A stretch of 64,000 nucleotides of DNA, from NCBI GenBank assembly GCA_016936255.1, contig JAFGYE010000002.1, positions 62,001-126,000 of the forward strand. The letters run 5' to 3'. This DNA is from Marinifilaceae bacterium. Lineage in GTDB: Bacteria; Bacteroidota; Bacteroidia; Bacteroidales; Marinifilaceae. This document shows positions 23,375 to 32,453 of the stretch, piece after piece. Numbering within the stretch: the stretch's first letter is position 1; each line of letters begins with the position of its first letter. The position numbers and the translations under genes are program-made. The notes beneath the pieces are model-generated. The model saw nothing but the letters and a program-made list of their open reading frames with translations. It ran no database searches and was not told the origin of the DNA.

Positions 23375-26300
23375 TTATTCTGCAGTTTCCAATTCGTTAT
23401 CTTCTGGTTTTGGAGCTCCTGTAATTTTTTCCTGAATTGTCTGGAAAATCACGAAGAAGGCAGGAATTACAAACACACCAAACAGGGTTCCAATTAACAT
23501 TCCTCCAACTGCACCTGTACCAATGGAACGGTTACCTACAGCACCAGCACCATTTGCGAGCATCAATGGTACAATTCCCAGAATAAATGCGAACGAAGTC
23601 ATTAAAATAGGACGTAAACGTGCTTTTGCTCCCTCAACGGCTGCCTGCATCAATTCCATTCCCTGACGTCGACGCTGTAAGGCAAATTCTACAATCAGAA
23701 TCGCATTTTTTGCCAGCAAACCAATCAACATGATCAGGGCAACCTGGAAATAGATGTTATTCTCTAAACCAATCATTTTCACAAAAAATATGGCTCCAAA
23801 TATCCCGATAGGAAGTGATAGAATAATGGAGAAGGGTAGTATGTAACTTTCATACTGCGCTGCAAGTAAGAAATAAACGAATATCAAACTCAGTGCAAAT
23901 ACCAATATGGCCTGATTTCCTGCTTTTTGCTCTTCGCGGGTCATTCCAGAGAATTCATACCCGTAGGTTGATGGTAATGTTTCTGCTGCAACTTCCTGAA
24001 TGGCTTTAATGGCATCTCCGGTACTGTAACCAGGATTCACATTGCCGTTAATGGTTGCTGAATTGAAAAGGTTGAAACGGTTAACAACATCAGGACCATT
24101 TACTTTTTTCATGTTTACAAACTGACTTACCGAAACCAATTCACCTTGAGCATTTTTAACAAACACATTGTTCATCGATTCAAGGGTTTCACGATCTTCG
24201 GGTGCCGCCTGAATCATCACACGGTACTGTTTTCCAAATCGGTTAAAATCGGCGGCATACCAACTTCCGTAATATCCCTGAAGAGTTGCAAATAAACCAT
24301 TTACTGATATCCCTGCTTCTTTTACTTTTTCTACATTTACTTCCATTTCATATTGAGGAAATCCAGTGTTGAAAGAAGTCATTGCATACTTAATTTCAGG
24401 ACGTTGGTTTAAAGCACCTAAAAACTGACCACTTTTTGCCATTAAATCGCTGAATTCTCCATTCGATTTATCTTGCAAACGCATTTCAAAACCATCAGAA
24501 TTACCAAAACCACGAACAGTAGGAGGGGCAAAGAATAGAATTTTTGCTTCATTTATTCCAGCGGTTCTTCCAAACAATTGTCCAATTATGGCACTAACTT
24601 TCTGATGATCTTCTTTACGTTCTTTCCAATTTTTTAATTTGATTACAGCAAAAGCTTTTGAGCCACCTCTTGTGCCACTCATTAAACTAAAGCCAATCAC
24701 AAACATTTTTTCTTTTACAACATCAATTTCACTAATAATGTCTCCAACCTTTTGGGTTACTTCTGCAGTTCTGTCTAATGTGCATCCCGGAGGAAGAGTA
24801 ATATCACAGAAAATTATACCTTGATCTTCATTTGGAATAAAGCCGGTAGGAGTAGTTTTGAAAAACCATCCCGCAAGAGCGATAAATACAACAAGAATTG
24901 CACCTGACAACCATTTTTTGCTAATTAAAAAACGAACAGAATTGGTATAGCGATCAGTAATGGCATCAAATCCAGTATTAAAAGCTGTGTAAAATCGGCT
25001 TGCTATTCCTTTTTTGTGTTCTTCGCTTGGAGTATGTGGTTTAAGTAATAAAGCACATAAAGCCGGGCTTAATGTTAATGCGTTAACTGCTGATATAACA
25101 ATTGCCACAGCCAGTGTAATCGCGAATTGTTGATAGAATGCTCCCGTTGGACCTTTTAAAAAGGATACTGGAATAAATACCGCTGACATCACCAAAGTAA
25201 TGGATATAATTGCGCCGGTAATCTCGCTCATGGCCGATACTGTAGCTTTTTTAGCACTCTTCGCACCATGATCGAGTTTGGCATGAACAGCCTCAACCAC
25301 AACAATGGCATCATCTACCACAATTCCAATTGCGAGCACTAATGCAAACAGTGTTAGCATGTTAATAGAGAAACCAAAGAGGTTCAGAAAGAAGAACGTT
25401 CCAACAATTGCCACTGGTACTGCTATGGCAGGAATCAATGTTGATCTAAAATCCTGAAGGAAAAGAAAAACAACCAAAAACACCAATAGAAAGGCTTCGA
25501 TTAGTGTAGTGATTACTTTACTGATAGAAGCATCCAGAAAATCGTTGGTATTGAATGGAATTACATAGTCAATTCCTTTTGGAAAATCCTTTTTCGCCAA
25601 TTCCAAGGTTTTTTCAATTTCCCTAATGATATCCTGAGCATTTGAACCTGAAGTTTGATAGATCGCCACAGCTGCTGATGGATGACCGTTCGTGATATTT
25701 CGGGTTGAATAATCAAAGGCTCCTAATTCAATTTTTGCTACATCTTTTAAACGTAGAAAACTACTATTTCCGTCAGAACGCAAAATGATGTCATCATACT
25801 CGGTTTTTGTGGAAAGTTTTCCTTTGTAACGAATAACGTATTCGAACGACTGAGATGAGTTCTCACCAAATTTACCTGGTGAAGCTTCCAGATTTTGCTC
25901 ATTTAAAGCACTAACCACATCTTGTGGAGTGATTCCATAGGCAGCCATTTTTTCAGGTTTCAACCAAATTCTCATCGAATAATCGCGCGAACCAAAAACG
26001 CTGGCATCACCAACACCATTAATCCTCTTAATCATTGGTATTAAGTTAATACGTGCGTAATTTTCTACAAATGTTGCATCTAAATCTTCATTCTCAGTTA
26101 ATAGAGAGAAGAACATCAAAACACTATTTTGAACCTTTTTGGTGGTAACACCAGTTTGAATGACCTGTTGCGGCAACTTACTGTTTACTGTTGCTACTTT
26201 ATTTTGAACATTAACTGCCGCAATATCAGCATTGGTTCCCAATTCAAAGTAAACACTAATAGTCGCAGTTCCATCGTTACTCGAAGTTGACGACATGTAG

Positions 26301-26527
26301 GTCATGTTCTCAACACCATTTACAGCTTCTTCGATAGGTACAACAACACTTTTTAGTAAGGTTTCCGCATTGGCACCAGGATAGGTGGCTGAGATCTGCA
26401 CGGTTGGTGGTGCAATCTCGGGAAACTGTTCCCGGGGTAATGATGTGAGTCCTAAGATTCCTAAAATTACAATGAGTATGGATATTACGGTCGATAATAC
26501 CGGCCGTTCAATAAATCTTCTTAACAT
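23375..26527 (-). CDS. RND efflux permease, HAE1 (AcrB/MexB-like) family
   Basis: Inner-membrane proton-driven pump of 1050 residues, full length for the family. The N-terminus FIERPVLSTVISILIVILG is the first of twelve membrane helices. Helix 4 contains the proton-relay Asp pair in GIVVDDAIVVVE. The two periplasmic loops have the PN/PC porter domains, with GYYGSWYAADFNRFGKQYRV in the second. The sequence GAVGNRSIGTGAVGGML near the C-terminus is the conserved helix-12 region. It is encoded between its membrane fusion protein (34 bp upstream) and outer-membrane channel. The protein resembles multidrug exporters rather than heavy-metal exporters. Confidence 0.95.
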   Translation of the reverse strand: MLRRFIERPVLSTVISILIVILGILGLTSLPREQFPEIAPPTVQISATYPGANAETLLKSVVVPIEEAVNGVENMTYMSSTSSNDGTATISVYFELGTNADIAAVNVQNKVATVNSKLPQQVIQTGVTTKKVQNSVLMFFSLLTENEDLDATFVENYARINLIPMIKRINGVGDASVFGSRDYSMRIWLKPEKMAAYGITPQDVVSALNEQNLEASPGKFGENSSQSFEYVIRYKGKLSTKTEYDDIILRSDGNSSFLRLKDVAKIELGAFDYSTRNITNGHPSAAVAIYQTSGSNAQDIIREIEKTLELAKKDFPKGIDYVIPFNTNDFLDASISKVITTLIEAFLLVFLVVFLFLQDFRSTLIPAIAVPVAIVGTFFFLNLFGFSINMLTLFALVLAIGIVVDDAIVVVEAVHAKLDHGAKSAKKATVSAMSEITGAIISITLVMSAVFIPVSFLKGPTGAFYQQFAITLAVAIVISAVNALTLSPALCALLLKPHTPSEEHKKGIASRFYTAFNTGFDAITDRYTNSVRFLISKKWLSGAILVVFIALAGWFFKTTPTGFIPNEDQGIIFCDITLPPGCTLDRTAEVTQKVGDIISEIDVVKEKMFVIGFSLMSGTRGGSKAFAVIKLKNWKERKEDHQKVSAIIGQLFGRTAGINEAKILFFAPPTVRGFGNSDGFEMRLQDKSNGEFSDLMAKSGQFLGALNQRPEIKYAMTSFNTGFPQYEMEVNVEKVKEAGISVNGLFATLQGYYGSWYAADFNRFGKQYRVMIQAAPEDRETLESMNNVFVKNAQGELVSVSQFVNMKKVNGPDVVNRFNLFNSATINGNVNPGYSTGDAIKAIQEVAAETLPSTYGYEFSGMTREEQKAGNQAILVFALSLIFVYFLLAAQYESYILPFSIILSLPIGIFGAIFFVKMIGLENNIYFQVALIMLIGLLAKNAILIVEFALQRRRQGMELMQAAVEGAKARLRPILMTSFAFILGIVPLMLANGAGAVGNRSIGTGAVGGMLIGTLFGVFVIPAFFVIFQTIQEKITGAPKPEDNELETAE

Positions 26528-26561
26528 GGAATTTTGTATTAAATAATCAATTTAATGGTGC

Positions 26562-27719
26562 TTATTTTTTAGAAAATGCAGCATTCCCTTCAGGTGTGTG
26601 CTTTTCTGTTACAGGTTTAATTTGCATTCCTTCGCGTAGTTTTATTAATCCTTCTACAACAAATGTTTGTCCTGCATCCAGTCCATTTAGTACAATGAAA
26701 TCTTGATTCACCGATTCGCTTACAATTACTTCATGTGCTTCAACTTTATTTTCAGCAGTTACCACGTAAACGAATTTTTTCCCTTGTAACTCATAAGTTG
26801 CTTTTTGAGGAACTAATATTACTTGATTTTGGGTCGAAGGAAACTTTACTTTTCCGCTAATACCACTTCTTAATAAGTTTGAAGGATTGGGAAAAATAGC
26901 ACGATAGCTAATACTTCCGGTTCTTGGATTTACCATACCATTGATAGTTTCAATTCTTCCTTTTTGAGCGTAAGTTGAGCCATCAGCTAAAATTAATTCA
27001 ACTTCAGGCAATTCCTTGATCTTATTTGCAATACTGCTGCCGTTTAATTCACGATTGAATTGAAGCAATTGCTTTTCGTTTAATGTGAAATATGCATAAA
27101 CATTACTGATGTTGGAAACAGTTGTGAGTGGTTGTGCTTCTGTACGGCCAACAAGGCTGCCAATTCTGTATGGAATGCTTCCAACAATACCATCTACCGG
27201 ACTCTTGATAATAGTATAGTCTAAATTCTCTTTGGCATTCATATAGGTCGCTTTGGCAGCAATTAATTGAGCTTTTGCTGCATTTAAATTACTTTCTGCA
27301 GTTTTTAGTTGTGCGGAGCTAATGATATTTTTTTCGACAAGTGGAGTCACCTTATCTACTTCAACCTGAGCAGACACAACCTGAGCTTTAGCAACTTCAA
27401 TATTAGCACTGGCAGCATTTACCTGCTGGTTTAAAGTTTCGGCACTTAATTTAAAAAGAAGTTGTCCTTTTTTAACCTCACTTCCTTCATCAATGTATAT
27501 TTTTTCCACAAAGCCATCTACTTTAGCACGTATTTCGATGTTTTGTTCTCCTTCTATATTTGCTGCATATTGGTTATAGATAGTAATGTTTTCTTTCTCT
27601 GCTGATTGTACAGGAAATGGCACTGGACCATGAGCCATTTGCTGCTGCGATGAATCCTTACAAGATGATAAACCAAGTAGGATGATAGCCATACTTGCTA
27701 AGATGTAATTTCTTTTCAT
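26562..27719 (-). CDS. RND efflux membrane fusion protein (AcrA-like), lipoprotein
   Basis: Periplasmic adaptor of 385 residues. The leader ends in LLGLSSC, so it is lipid-anchored to the inner membrane like AcrA. A split lipoyl domain (EIRAKVDGFVEKIYIDEGSEVKKGQLLF, then YTIIKSPVDGIVGSIPYRIGSLVG) flanks an alpha-helical hairpin rich in Ala and Gln (about 95-165). Beta-barrel and membrane-proximal domains follow (GLDAGQTFVVEGLIKLREGMQI). Together with the next two genes it forms a complete tripartite pump, probably under the GbsR/MarR-type regulator encoded 115 bp upstream. Confidence 0.94.
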   Translation of the reverse strand: MKRNYILASMAIILLGLSSCKDSSQQQMAHGPVPFPVQSAEKENITIYNQYAANIEGEQNIEIRAKVDGFVEKIYIDEGSEVKKGQLLFKLSAETLNQQVNAASANIEVAKAQVVSAQVEVDKVTPLVEKNIISSAQLKTAESNLNAAKAQLIAAKATYMNAKENLDYTIIKSPVDGIVGSIPYRIGSLVGRTEAQPLTTVSNISNVYAYFTLNEKQLLQFNRELNGSSIANKIKELPEVELILADGSTYAQKGRIETINGMVNPRTGSISYRAIFPNPSNLLRSGISGKVKFPSTQNQVILVPQKATYELQGKKFVYVVTAENKVEAHEVIVSESVNQDFIVLNGLDAGQTFVVEGLIKLREGMQIKPVTEKHTPEGNAAFSKK

Positions 27720-27833
27720 GATTTGAATAAATGTATAAATTGTTTTAATTAGTTCTTTTAGTTCTGCAAATAACGAACCTTTCAGTAGTGCTAATTTAAA
27801 TATGTTTAAGTACCAATATTATTTCCCTCATAT

Positions 27834-28343
27834 TTAATTAGTCATTGGACATTTCGCTTTTATCTGATCACGAAGCTGTTCCAGAAGTCTGACAGTATTT
27901 GATAAGTAGTCTAAATAGGGCGTTTCCTGACTGGAGCCATATTGCTGTTCATTTTCATTCGATAGTTTATTCGCCAATTTTTTGTGTTCCAATATTTGTC
28001 CAACCAAAAAGTACTCTGTTTTATAATCAGCAATTTTCTCTTCAATTCTTGAAATAAATCCAACAGGTGATAAGGTATAATACTTTTTTCGGTCGCCAGG
28101 TTTTGTAAAATACACAATCATGTTCGATTTGGTTAGGTTCTGAAGATTTGTGGAGATTGTACTTTTGCTGGCACCTAAAAAATGCACCAAATCATCAAAA
28201 GTGGCTCCATTTTCTTTATTGATGAAAAGGGTCGCGAAAATTCTGGCTCCGATAGGGGATAACTTTTCTTGTCCCTCCATAAACAAGCCAAACTTTTCTA
28301 TTAAAAGTTTTTTTTCCTTTTCCAAATCTATACTCTCTTTCAT
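27834..28343 (-). CDS. GbsR/MarR-family transcriptional regulator of the efflux operon
   Basis: The 169 residues contain a winged helix-turn-helix (about 30-95): LSPIGARIFATLFINKENGA, then the recognition region FLGASKSTISTNLQNLTKSN and the wing FTKPGDRKKYYTLSP. A helical dimerisation C-terminus follows (about 100-165). This is the GbsR subgroup of MarR-like regulators, usually repressors released by small ligands. It is the promoter-proximal gene of the efflux operon and has a perfect-armed palindrome over its own -7 box, so autoregulation together with the pump is likely. Two Cys-free helices give no hint of redox sensing. Confidence 0.85.
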   Translation of the reverse strand: MKESIDLEKEKKLLIEKFGLFMEGQEKLSPIGARIFATLFINKENGATFDDLVHFLGASKSTISTNLQNLTKSNMIVYFTKPGDRKKYYTLSPVGFISRIEEKIADYKTEYFLVGQILEHKKLANKLSNENEQQYGSSQETPYLDYLSNTVRLLEQLRDQIKAKCPMTN

Positions 28344-28363
28344 TTTTCTAAATTTTTCAGGTA

Positions 28364-28371
28364 CAAATATA
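28364..28371 (-). promoter_or_regulatory. -7 box of the efflux operon
   Basis: TATATTTG on the minus strand, a perfect TAnnTTTG match, about 20 bp upstream of the regulator's ATG and directly beside the palindrome at 28375-28398. Confidence 0.6.
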
Positions 28372-28374
28372 CTA

Positions 28375-28398
28375 TTAGTTCGGTTTGTTCCGAACTAA
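28375..28398. promoter_or_regulatory. Palindromic operator of the efflux regulator
   Basis: TTAGTTCGG and CCGAACTAA are perfect 9-bp arms separated by 6 bp. The site covers the region between the -33 and -7 positions of the efflux promoter, the classic position for a repressor of the MarR type. Confidence 0.65.
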
Positions 28399-28578
28399 AA
28401 AATGTTAAAAAATAACAAAGAAACTTATGCAATCGATAGAATAAGTAATTACATTCATTTTACTTATCTATCATGATTAAAGAAAGATGATTTTTTATTA
28501 TAACTCTTTTAAAAATTTCATTTACTTTCTGCACAAATCACTATTTTTACTCAACTATTAATCACAAAGATTGAGTAA

Positions 28579-30285
28579 ATGCCACAAAATATTATTGCAT
28601 CTCCCGAGTATTTCATTTGGGAGACTCACGGAATACATACCGGAACAGGAAACGATCATGTGAAACATGGTGTTGATGAATTGGAAAAAATTACTGAATT
28701 AGCTATATCCAAAGGACATCCTAATATTGCATTTATAATTCATACTCCACGTTTAACCAGATACAGGTATGCTGCAGAGAAACGATTGGGTGTTAAATTT
28801 ATACGGGGTGATAATGCCTATTTTAACTATCCAAATCAGATCGAACAGCTAAAATTGAAATATGGAAATCAGATTAACATTCGTTTTGGTATTGAACTGG
28901 AATGGTTAGGACCTGATTTGGGAATGCAATGGAATCGTTCGAAAGTTTTTCAGGCACAAGATGCAGATTTTGTGATCGGTTCATTGCATTTTTCCCGGGA
29001 AGGAATTCCATACGACGGATCGATTGAAGAAGCAGAAGAATTGATCAGGTTGCGTGGTGGATTGGAAAATTATTGGGGTGGATACATCGAAGAATTGATA
29101 GAAATGGTTGATTCTACCTGGGAAATGATTCAGGTTGTTGGACATATAGATTTGCCAAAATTGTTTGCTCCGATTCCTCAGCCTCTGCTGGAGTTAGATA
29201 CCTCAGATCATTTTCTGGCACGTAGAATGCGGTTTTTACTGGAAATGATCAGCGAGTATAATCTTGCATTGGATGTTAATTTGGCCGGAATTAATAAAGG
29301 TTGCGGAATTTATCCTGACATCTCAATTTTGAAGAGAGCAAAACAACTTGATATTCCCATTGCATTGGGCACCGATACTCATACTTTGCAAAATTTGGGT
29401 AATCATCACGAAACAGGTATTCATTATGCTCATGATGCCGGATACAAGCATTATCTGAGTTTTTCGAAGTGTATTCCTGAGAAAAGACCTCTTCGGAATC
29501 AGGCTTTTAAGGAGGAAGAATATAAAGTAATGAACTTGGGAATTGAGATGTTAAATCTTCGTTTTGAGGATAGTAAACAGCGACGAATTCCAAAATTTTC
29601 TTTTGGAGGTACTTTTAGAACATTCCTGGAACATCATAAAAATTCGACTTCTTTGGGCGAATTTGAAGCGATTCGAATACGAAAGGGAAATAAATCCATC
29701 ACCATAAGCAATACGATACCTCAAAATCAAAATGAGAAGGTAAATGGATTGTTTTCACATCATAAAGATAAACCAGGTGTATTGTCGATGATATTTAATG
29801 CTTTGGCATCGGAGGAGATCAATGTTGAAACGGCATACCTGAATTCCAATAATGATGGCACTGCAACGGCTTTTTTAACTCTTTCGGGAGATGATAGTTC
29901 GGTTCATGAAGCTGTTGAGTTCGTTAAAGGAACAGGAGGAGATAGTTTTATCGAAATTCGAGTAGGTGATATTTTGGAAATGCAGCAATTGGATAAAAAC
30001 AAGAATTATCTATTGGAAGTTGACGGAGTGAATTTACCCATTGCAATCAGTAAACAAATGATTCTTTCTATCCATAACAATACTGCAGGAATCTTGCTAA
30101 TTTTGCTTTCGGCATTGGCTTCCCAAAATATCAATGTAATTGATTTAAAACTGGGACAAAGAGGGCAAAAAGGATATGCAATATTGAGTATTGAGGGAAA
30201 TGCTCAATTGGCCGGAAATATTTTGAGTAAGCTGGGGCCTCAGTTTTTTGAAACAACACTTTTATCTTTAAACGGTGTTGAATAG
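28579..30285 (+). CDS. PHP-domain phosphoesterase with two C-terminal ACT domains
   Basis: The product has 568 residues, cytoplasmic. Residues about 8-300 resemble the HisK/histidinol-phosphatase-type PHP fold with metal-binding His and acidic residues in ETHGIHTGTGNDHV, FIIHTPRLTRYRYA, GIELEWL, GSLHFSREG, VVGHIDLPKL and LGTDTHTL. Two ACT-like domains follow: about 392-465 (HHKDKPGVLSMIFNALASEE) and about 495-565 (HNNTAGILLILLSALASQNI). The second is close to the serine-binding ACT of phosphoglycerate dehydrogenase. An amino-acid-regulated phosphatase is a reasonable inference, but substrate and effector are unknown. The next gene follows 10 bp later on the same strand, suggesting a two-gene operon. 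Confidence 0.8.
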   Translation: MPQNIIASPEYFIWETHGIHTGTGNDHVKHGVDELEKITELAISKGHPNIAFIIHTPRLTRYRYAAEKRLGVKFIRGDNAYFNYPNQIEQLKLKYGNQINIRFGIELEWLGPDLGMQWNRSKVFQAQDADFVIGSLHFSREGIPYDGSIEEAEELIRLRGGLENYWGGYIEELIEMVDSTWEMIQVVGHIDLPKLFAPIPQPLLELDTSDHFLARRMRFLLEMISEYNLALDVNLAGINKGCGIYPDISILKRAKQLDIPIALGTDTHTLQNLGNHHETGIHYAHDAGYKHYLSFSKCIPEKRPLRNQAFKEEEYKVMNLGIEMLNLRFEDSKQRRIPKFSFGGTFRTFLEHHKNSTSLGEFEAIRIRKGNKSITISNTIPQNQNEKVNGLFSHHKDKPGVLSMIFNALASEEINVETAYLNSNNDGTATAFLTLSGDDSSVHEAVEFVKGTGGDSFIEIRVGDILEMQQLDKNKNYLLEVDGVNLPIAISKQMILSIHNNTAGILLILLSALASQNINVIDLKLGQRGQKGYAILSIEGNAQLAGNILSKLGPQFFETTLLSLNGVE

Positions 30286-30295
30286 TAAATTTTAA

Positions 30296-30811
30296 TTGAT
30301 AAAAGTGAACAACAGCGCATTCAATTCATACGAATCTATTTTGAATATTATTGAGTTTTATAGAATTCAACCAAGAATTCAAGACTTTCAAATAGAAAAA
30401 ATAGAGGAGTATTTGATTCTTATGAGCGCTCATTATCAAGAGTCATTAAGAGAGATTGATGATTGTATCGGTTTAAGTGAACCTGTTTGTTTAGAAGATA
30501 TTGTTGATGTTTTAAATTCTTACCTTAATAAGGTGGGAGAAGAGTTAGAAAAGATTTTTCCAGAAAATATAAATGTATTTTCTCCTATTAATATTCATTC
30601 TAATGCCAAAATAATTGAGATTCAGGCATTGGAATTGTACCGGAATTTTAACGGTGGCGAAAGTGATTTGTATCGAATAAAAGAGGCCCTTGATTGTTTG
30701 GATAACAATATTTACGAAGAAGATTTTGCCGAAAATTTTGCTTTACTGACAAAAGACATATTGTCTAAGATTAATTCAGACCTTATTGTAAAAGTTGATG
30801 ATTTACTGTGA
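30296..30811 (+). CDS. Conserved-looking hypothetical alpha-helical protein
   Basis: About 171 residues if the TTG at 30296 is used; an in-frame GTG follows three codons later, and no ATG is close. I do not recognise the family. The sequence is acidic, mostly amphipathic helices (ESILNIIEFYRIQP, KIEEYLILMSAHYQESLREI, DLYRIKEALDCLDNN), without signal peptide or membrane helix. Codon use matches the neighbours. It starts 10 bp after the PHP-ACT gene and its end overlaps the convergent gene at 30783-31094 by 29 bp. A role linked to the PHP-ACT protein is possible but unproven. Confidence 0.6.
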   Translation: MIKVNNSAFNSYESILNIIEFYRIQPRIQDFQIEKIEEYLILMSAHYQESLREIDDCIGLSEPVCLEDIVDVLNSYLNKVGEELEKIFPENINVFSPINIHSNAKIIEIQALELYRNFNGGESDLYRIKEALDCLDNNIYEEDFAENFALLTKDILSKINSDLIVKVDDLL

Positions 30812-31094
30812 AGTTGCTAATCCAATAGCTTTTTGGGGGGAGAAATTGAATTGCTATCGGTTCTTCATCTTCTAACTCTTTAATCATTTTAAATGATTGC
30901 GATTGAAGAAATTCAAGAGCACTTTCTTCATTTTTCCACTGAGAAAGAATAATATGCTCGTGTCGTTTCCCATTAGCCTGGTAAATTTCGCACGAAAGTT
31001 CACCTCCAATCTTACGGTATTCCTTAAATTGATCAAATGAATTTTTCCAGCTAACGTAATTTTTTATGGATTGCTTTATTAGTAGATATATCAT
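30783..31094 (-). CDS. Small dimeric alpha/beta-barrel (ABM-like) protein
   Basis: I start this at the ATG at 31094 (MIYLLIKQSIKNYVSWKNSF, 103 residues); an upstream extension to 31151 has no homology. The pattern of a beta-strand, helix YVSWKNSFDQFKEYRK, then HEHIILSQWKNEESALEFLQ is typical of ferredoxin-like dimeric barrels such as antibiotic biosynthesis monooxygenase or stress-response EthD-type domains. Catalytic residues are not identifiable, so the role is open. It is convergent with, and overlaps, the hypothetical gene before it. Confidence 0.6.
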   Translation of the reverse strand: MIYLLIKQSIKNYVSWKNSFDQFKEYRKIGGELSCEIYQANGKRHEHIILSQWKNEESALEFLQSQSFKMIKELEDEEPIAIQFLPPKSYWISNFTVNHQLLQ

Positions 31095-31334
31095 TATGTG
31101 TGAATGTGTTGTTAATTCTAAATTAAATAAAAAGAATAAACAAGCTGACAATTAATTGATTACAGGCTTAAAAAACAGGGTGATTATATCAATTTTTATT
31201 ATAAATAGGAAATATAATTCCTGTTTGTTTAATTAAAATTAAATATGCAGGAGTTCTAAGGAACCTCCATTTTACTTATCCGTTAAATTAATTCACGAAT
31301 GGTATAAATTAAAAATACCGATGTAAATTTACAA

Positions 31335-32168
31335 TCAGATTAATGCATCAATTGGGTTTGAGAATTTAAATTTATAATGCGTTTTTTCCAATTTAGCAGA
31401 GCTGATAATTTTATACGAGCTTTGGTTTGAGGCAAATTGCGGGGGCTCAAACCCTCCAATTTTTGCCGCTCTTTCATAAAATTCTTTACGGCTGGGATGT
31501 TCGGGACAACAGGCGTTGTAAATTTCTCCCCACAAATTATTTTCTATCAAATGTGATATAATATTAATGCAATCATCCTGATGGATTAAATTAACCGGAA
31601 CGTCACCTTCAACCGCATTTTTCATTTTTGAGAAAAAACGTCCGGGTTTACGGTCATAGCCAATTAAACCACCAAATCGAATAATACTGGTTTGAATTTT
31701 TTTTTGTGAAAGAAGCATTTCTTCAACAACACGTAAGGCCTTGCCACTATTCTTCTCTGGTTTTTGGTCATCTTCTTCCGTAACAATTCTGTTTAAATTC
31801 GCATATACAGAGGTCGAACTAATAAATATCACTTTTTTTACCGAGGAAAGATGTAACTGTTCAATTAATGCTTTAAACTGTTTTGGGTGAAATTCCTCAA
31901 TATCTTCTCTGCGCCTGGGTGGAAAATTGACAATTAATATTTCAGAATTAAAAAAATCAGCATCAAAATCAGCATTTATTTCAGGATCAAAAAATATCCG
32001 ATAAGGAGTTATTCCATCTTGTGCTAAGCTGGATATTTTCTCCGCACTTGGGGTAGAGCCTTTTACTGAGTAAGCATTTTTGATCAAAAATTTAGCCAGA
32101 GGTAGTCCTAACCAGCCGCATCCTAGAATACTTATGGTTTTTTCTTGTGTATAAAACGTTTTATTCAT
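31335..32168 (-). CDS. NAD-dependent epimerase/short-chain dehydrogenase-like protein (YeeZ-type)
   Basis: The start at 32168 (MNKTFYTQEKTISILGCGWL, 277 residues) is preferred over 32219, whose extra residues lack homology. The Rossmann motif is GCGWLGLPLA. The later segments SSVKKVIFISSTSVYAN (Ser and Tyr of the SDR type, though the YxxxK is not classical), IIRFGGLIGYDRKPGRFFS, and IHQDDCINIISHLIEN are those of atypical extended SDRs in the YeeZ/SDR_a family. Substrate is unknown. It is monocistronic and lies divergent from hemA. Confidence 0.82.
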   Translation of the reverse strand: MNKTFYTQEKTISILGCGWLGLPLAKFLIKNAYSVKGSTPSAEKISSLAQDGITPYRIFFDPEINADFDADFFNSEILIVNFPPRRREDIEEFHPKQFKALIEQLHLSSVKKVIFISSTSVYANLNRIVTEEDDQKPEKNSGKALRVVEEMLLSQKKIQTSIIRFGGLIGYDRKPGRFFSKMKNAVEGDVPVNLIHQDDCINIISHLIENNLWGEIYNACCPEHPSRKEFYERAAKIGGFEPPQFASNQSSYKIISSAKLEKTHYKFKFSNPIDALI

Positions 32169-32383
32169 GTGTTTGTATCTAAATATATCGGTGATCAAAT
32201 TTAAATTTAATTTAAACAATTAAATATTTTTGAGATATATAATTATGAGTATGAAGTTAATTATTTTGGTATTTAAGATATTAAAATCCTTTTAGCGCCT
32301 ATAAGCTTTCCATAATGTACAAAGTGCTAGGTAGAGCAAGGGTAAAGGATTTGAAAACACAAGGATTTTTAAATAATTACTTT

Positions 32384-32391
32384 TATATTTG
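32384..32391 (+). promoter_or_regulatory. -7 box upstream of hemA
   Basis: TATATTTG is a perfect TAnnTTTG match and gives a leader of about 55 bases before the hemA ATG at 32454. A TTTG at 32350 is too far for a standard -33 element. Confidence 0.55.
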
Positions 32392-32453
32392 ACACAACAT
32401 ACACAGACTTTCATTTATGAATTTTTGGTAGGTTTCAAAATAAATTTCGTTTT

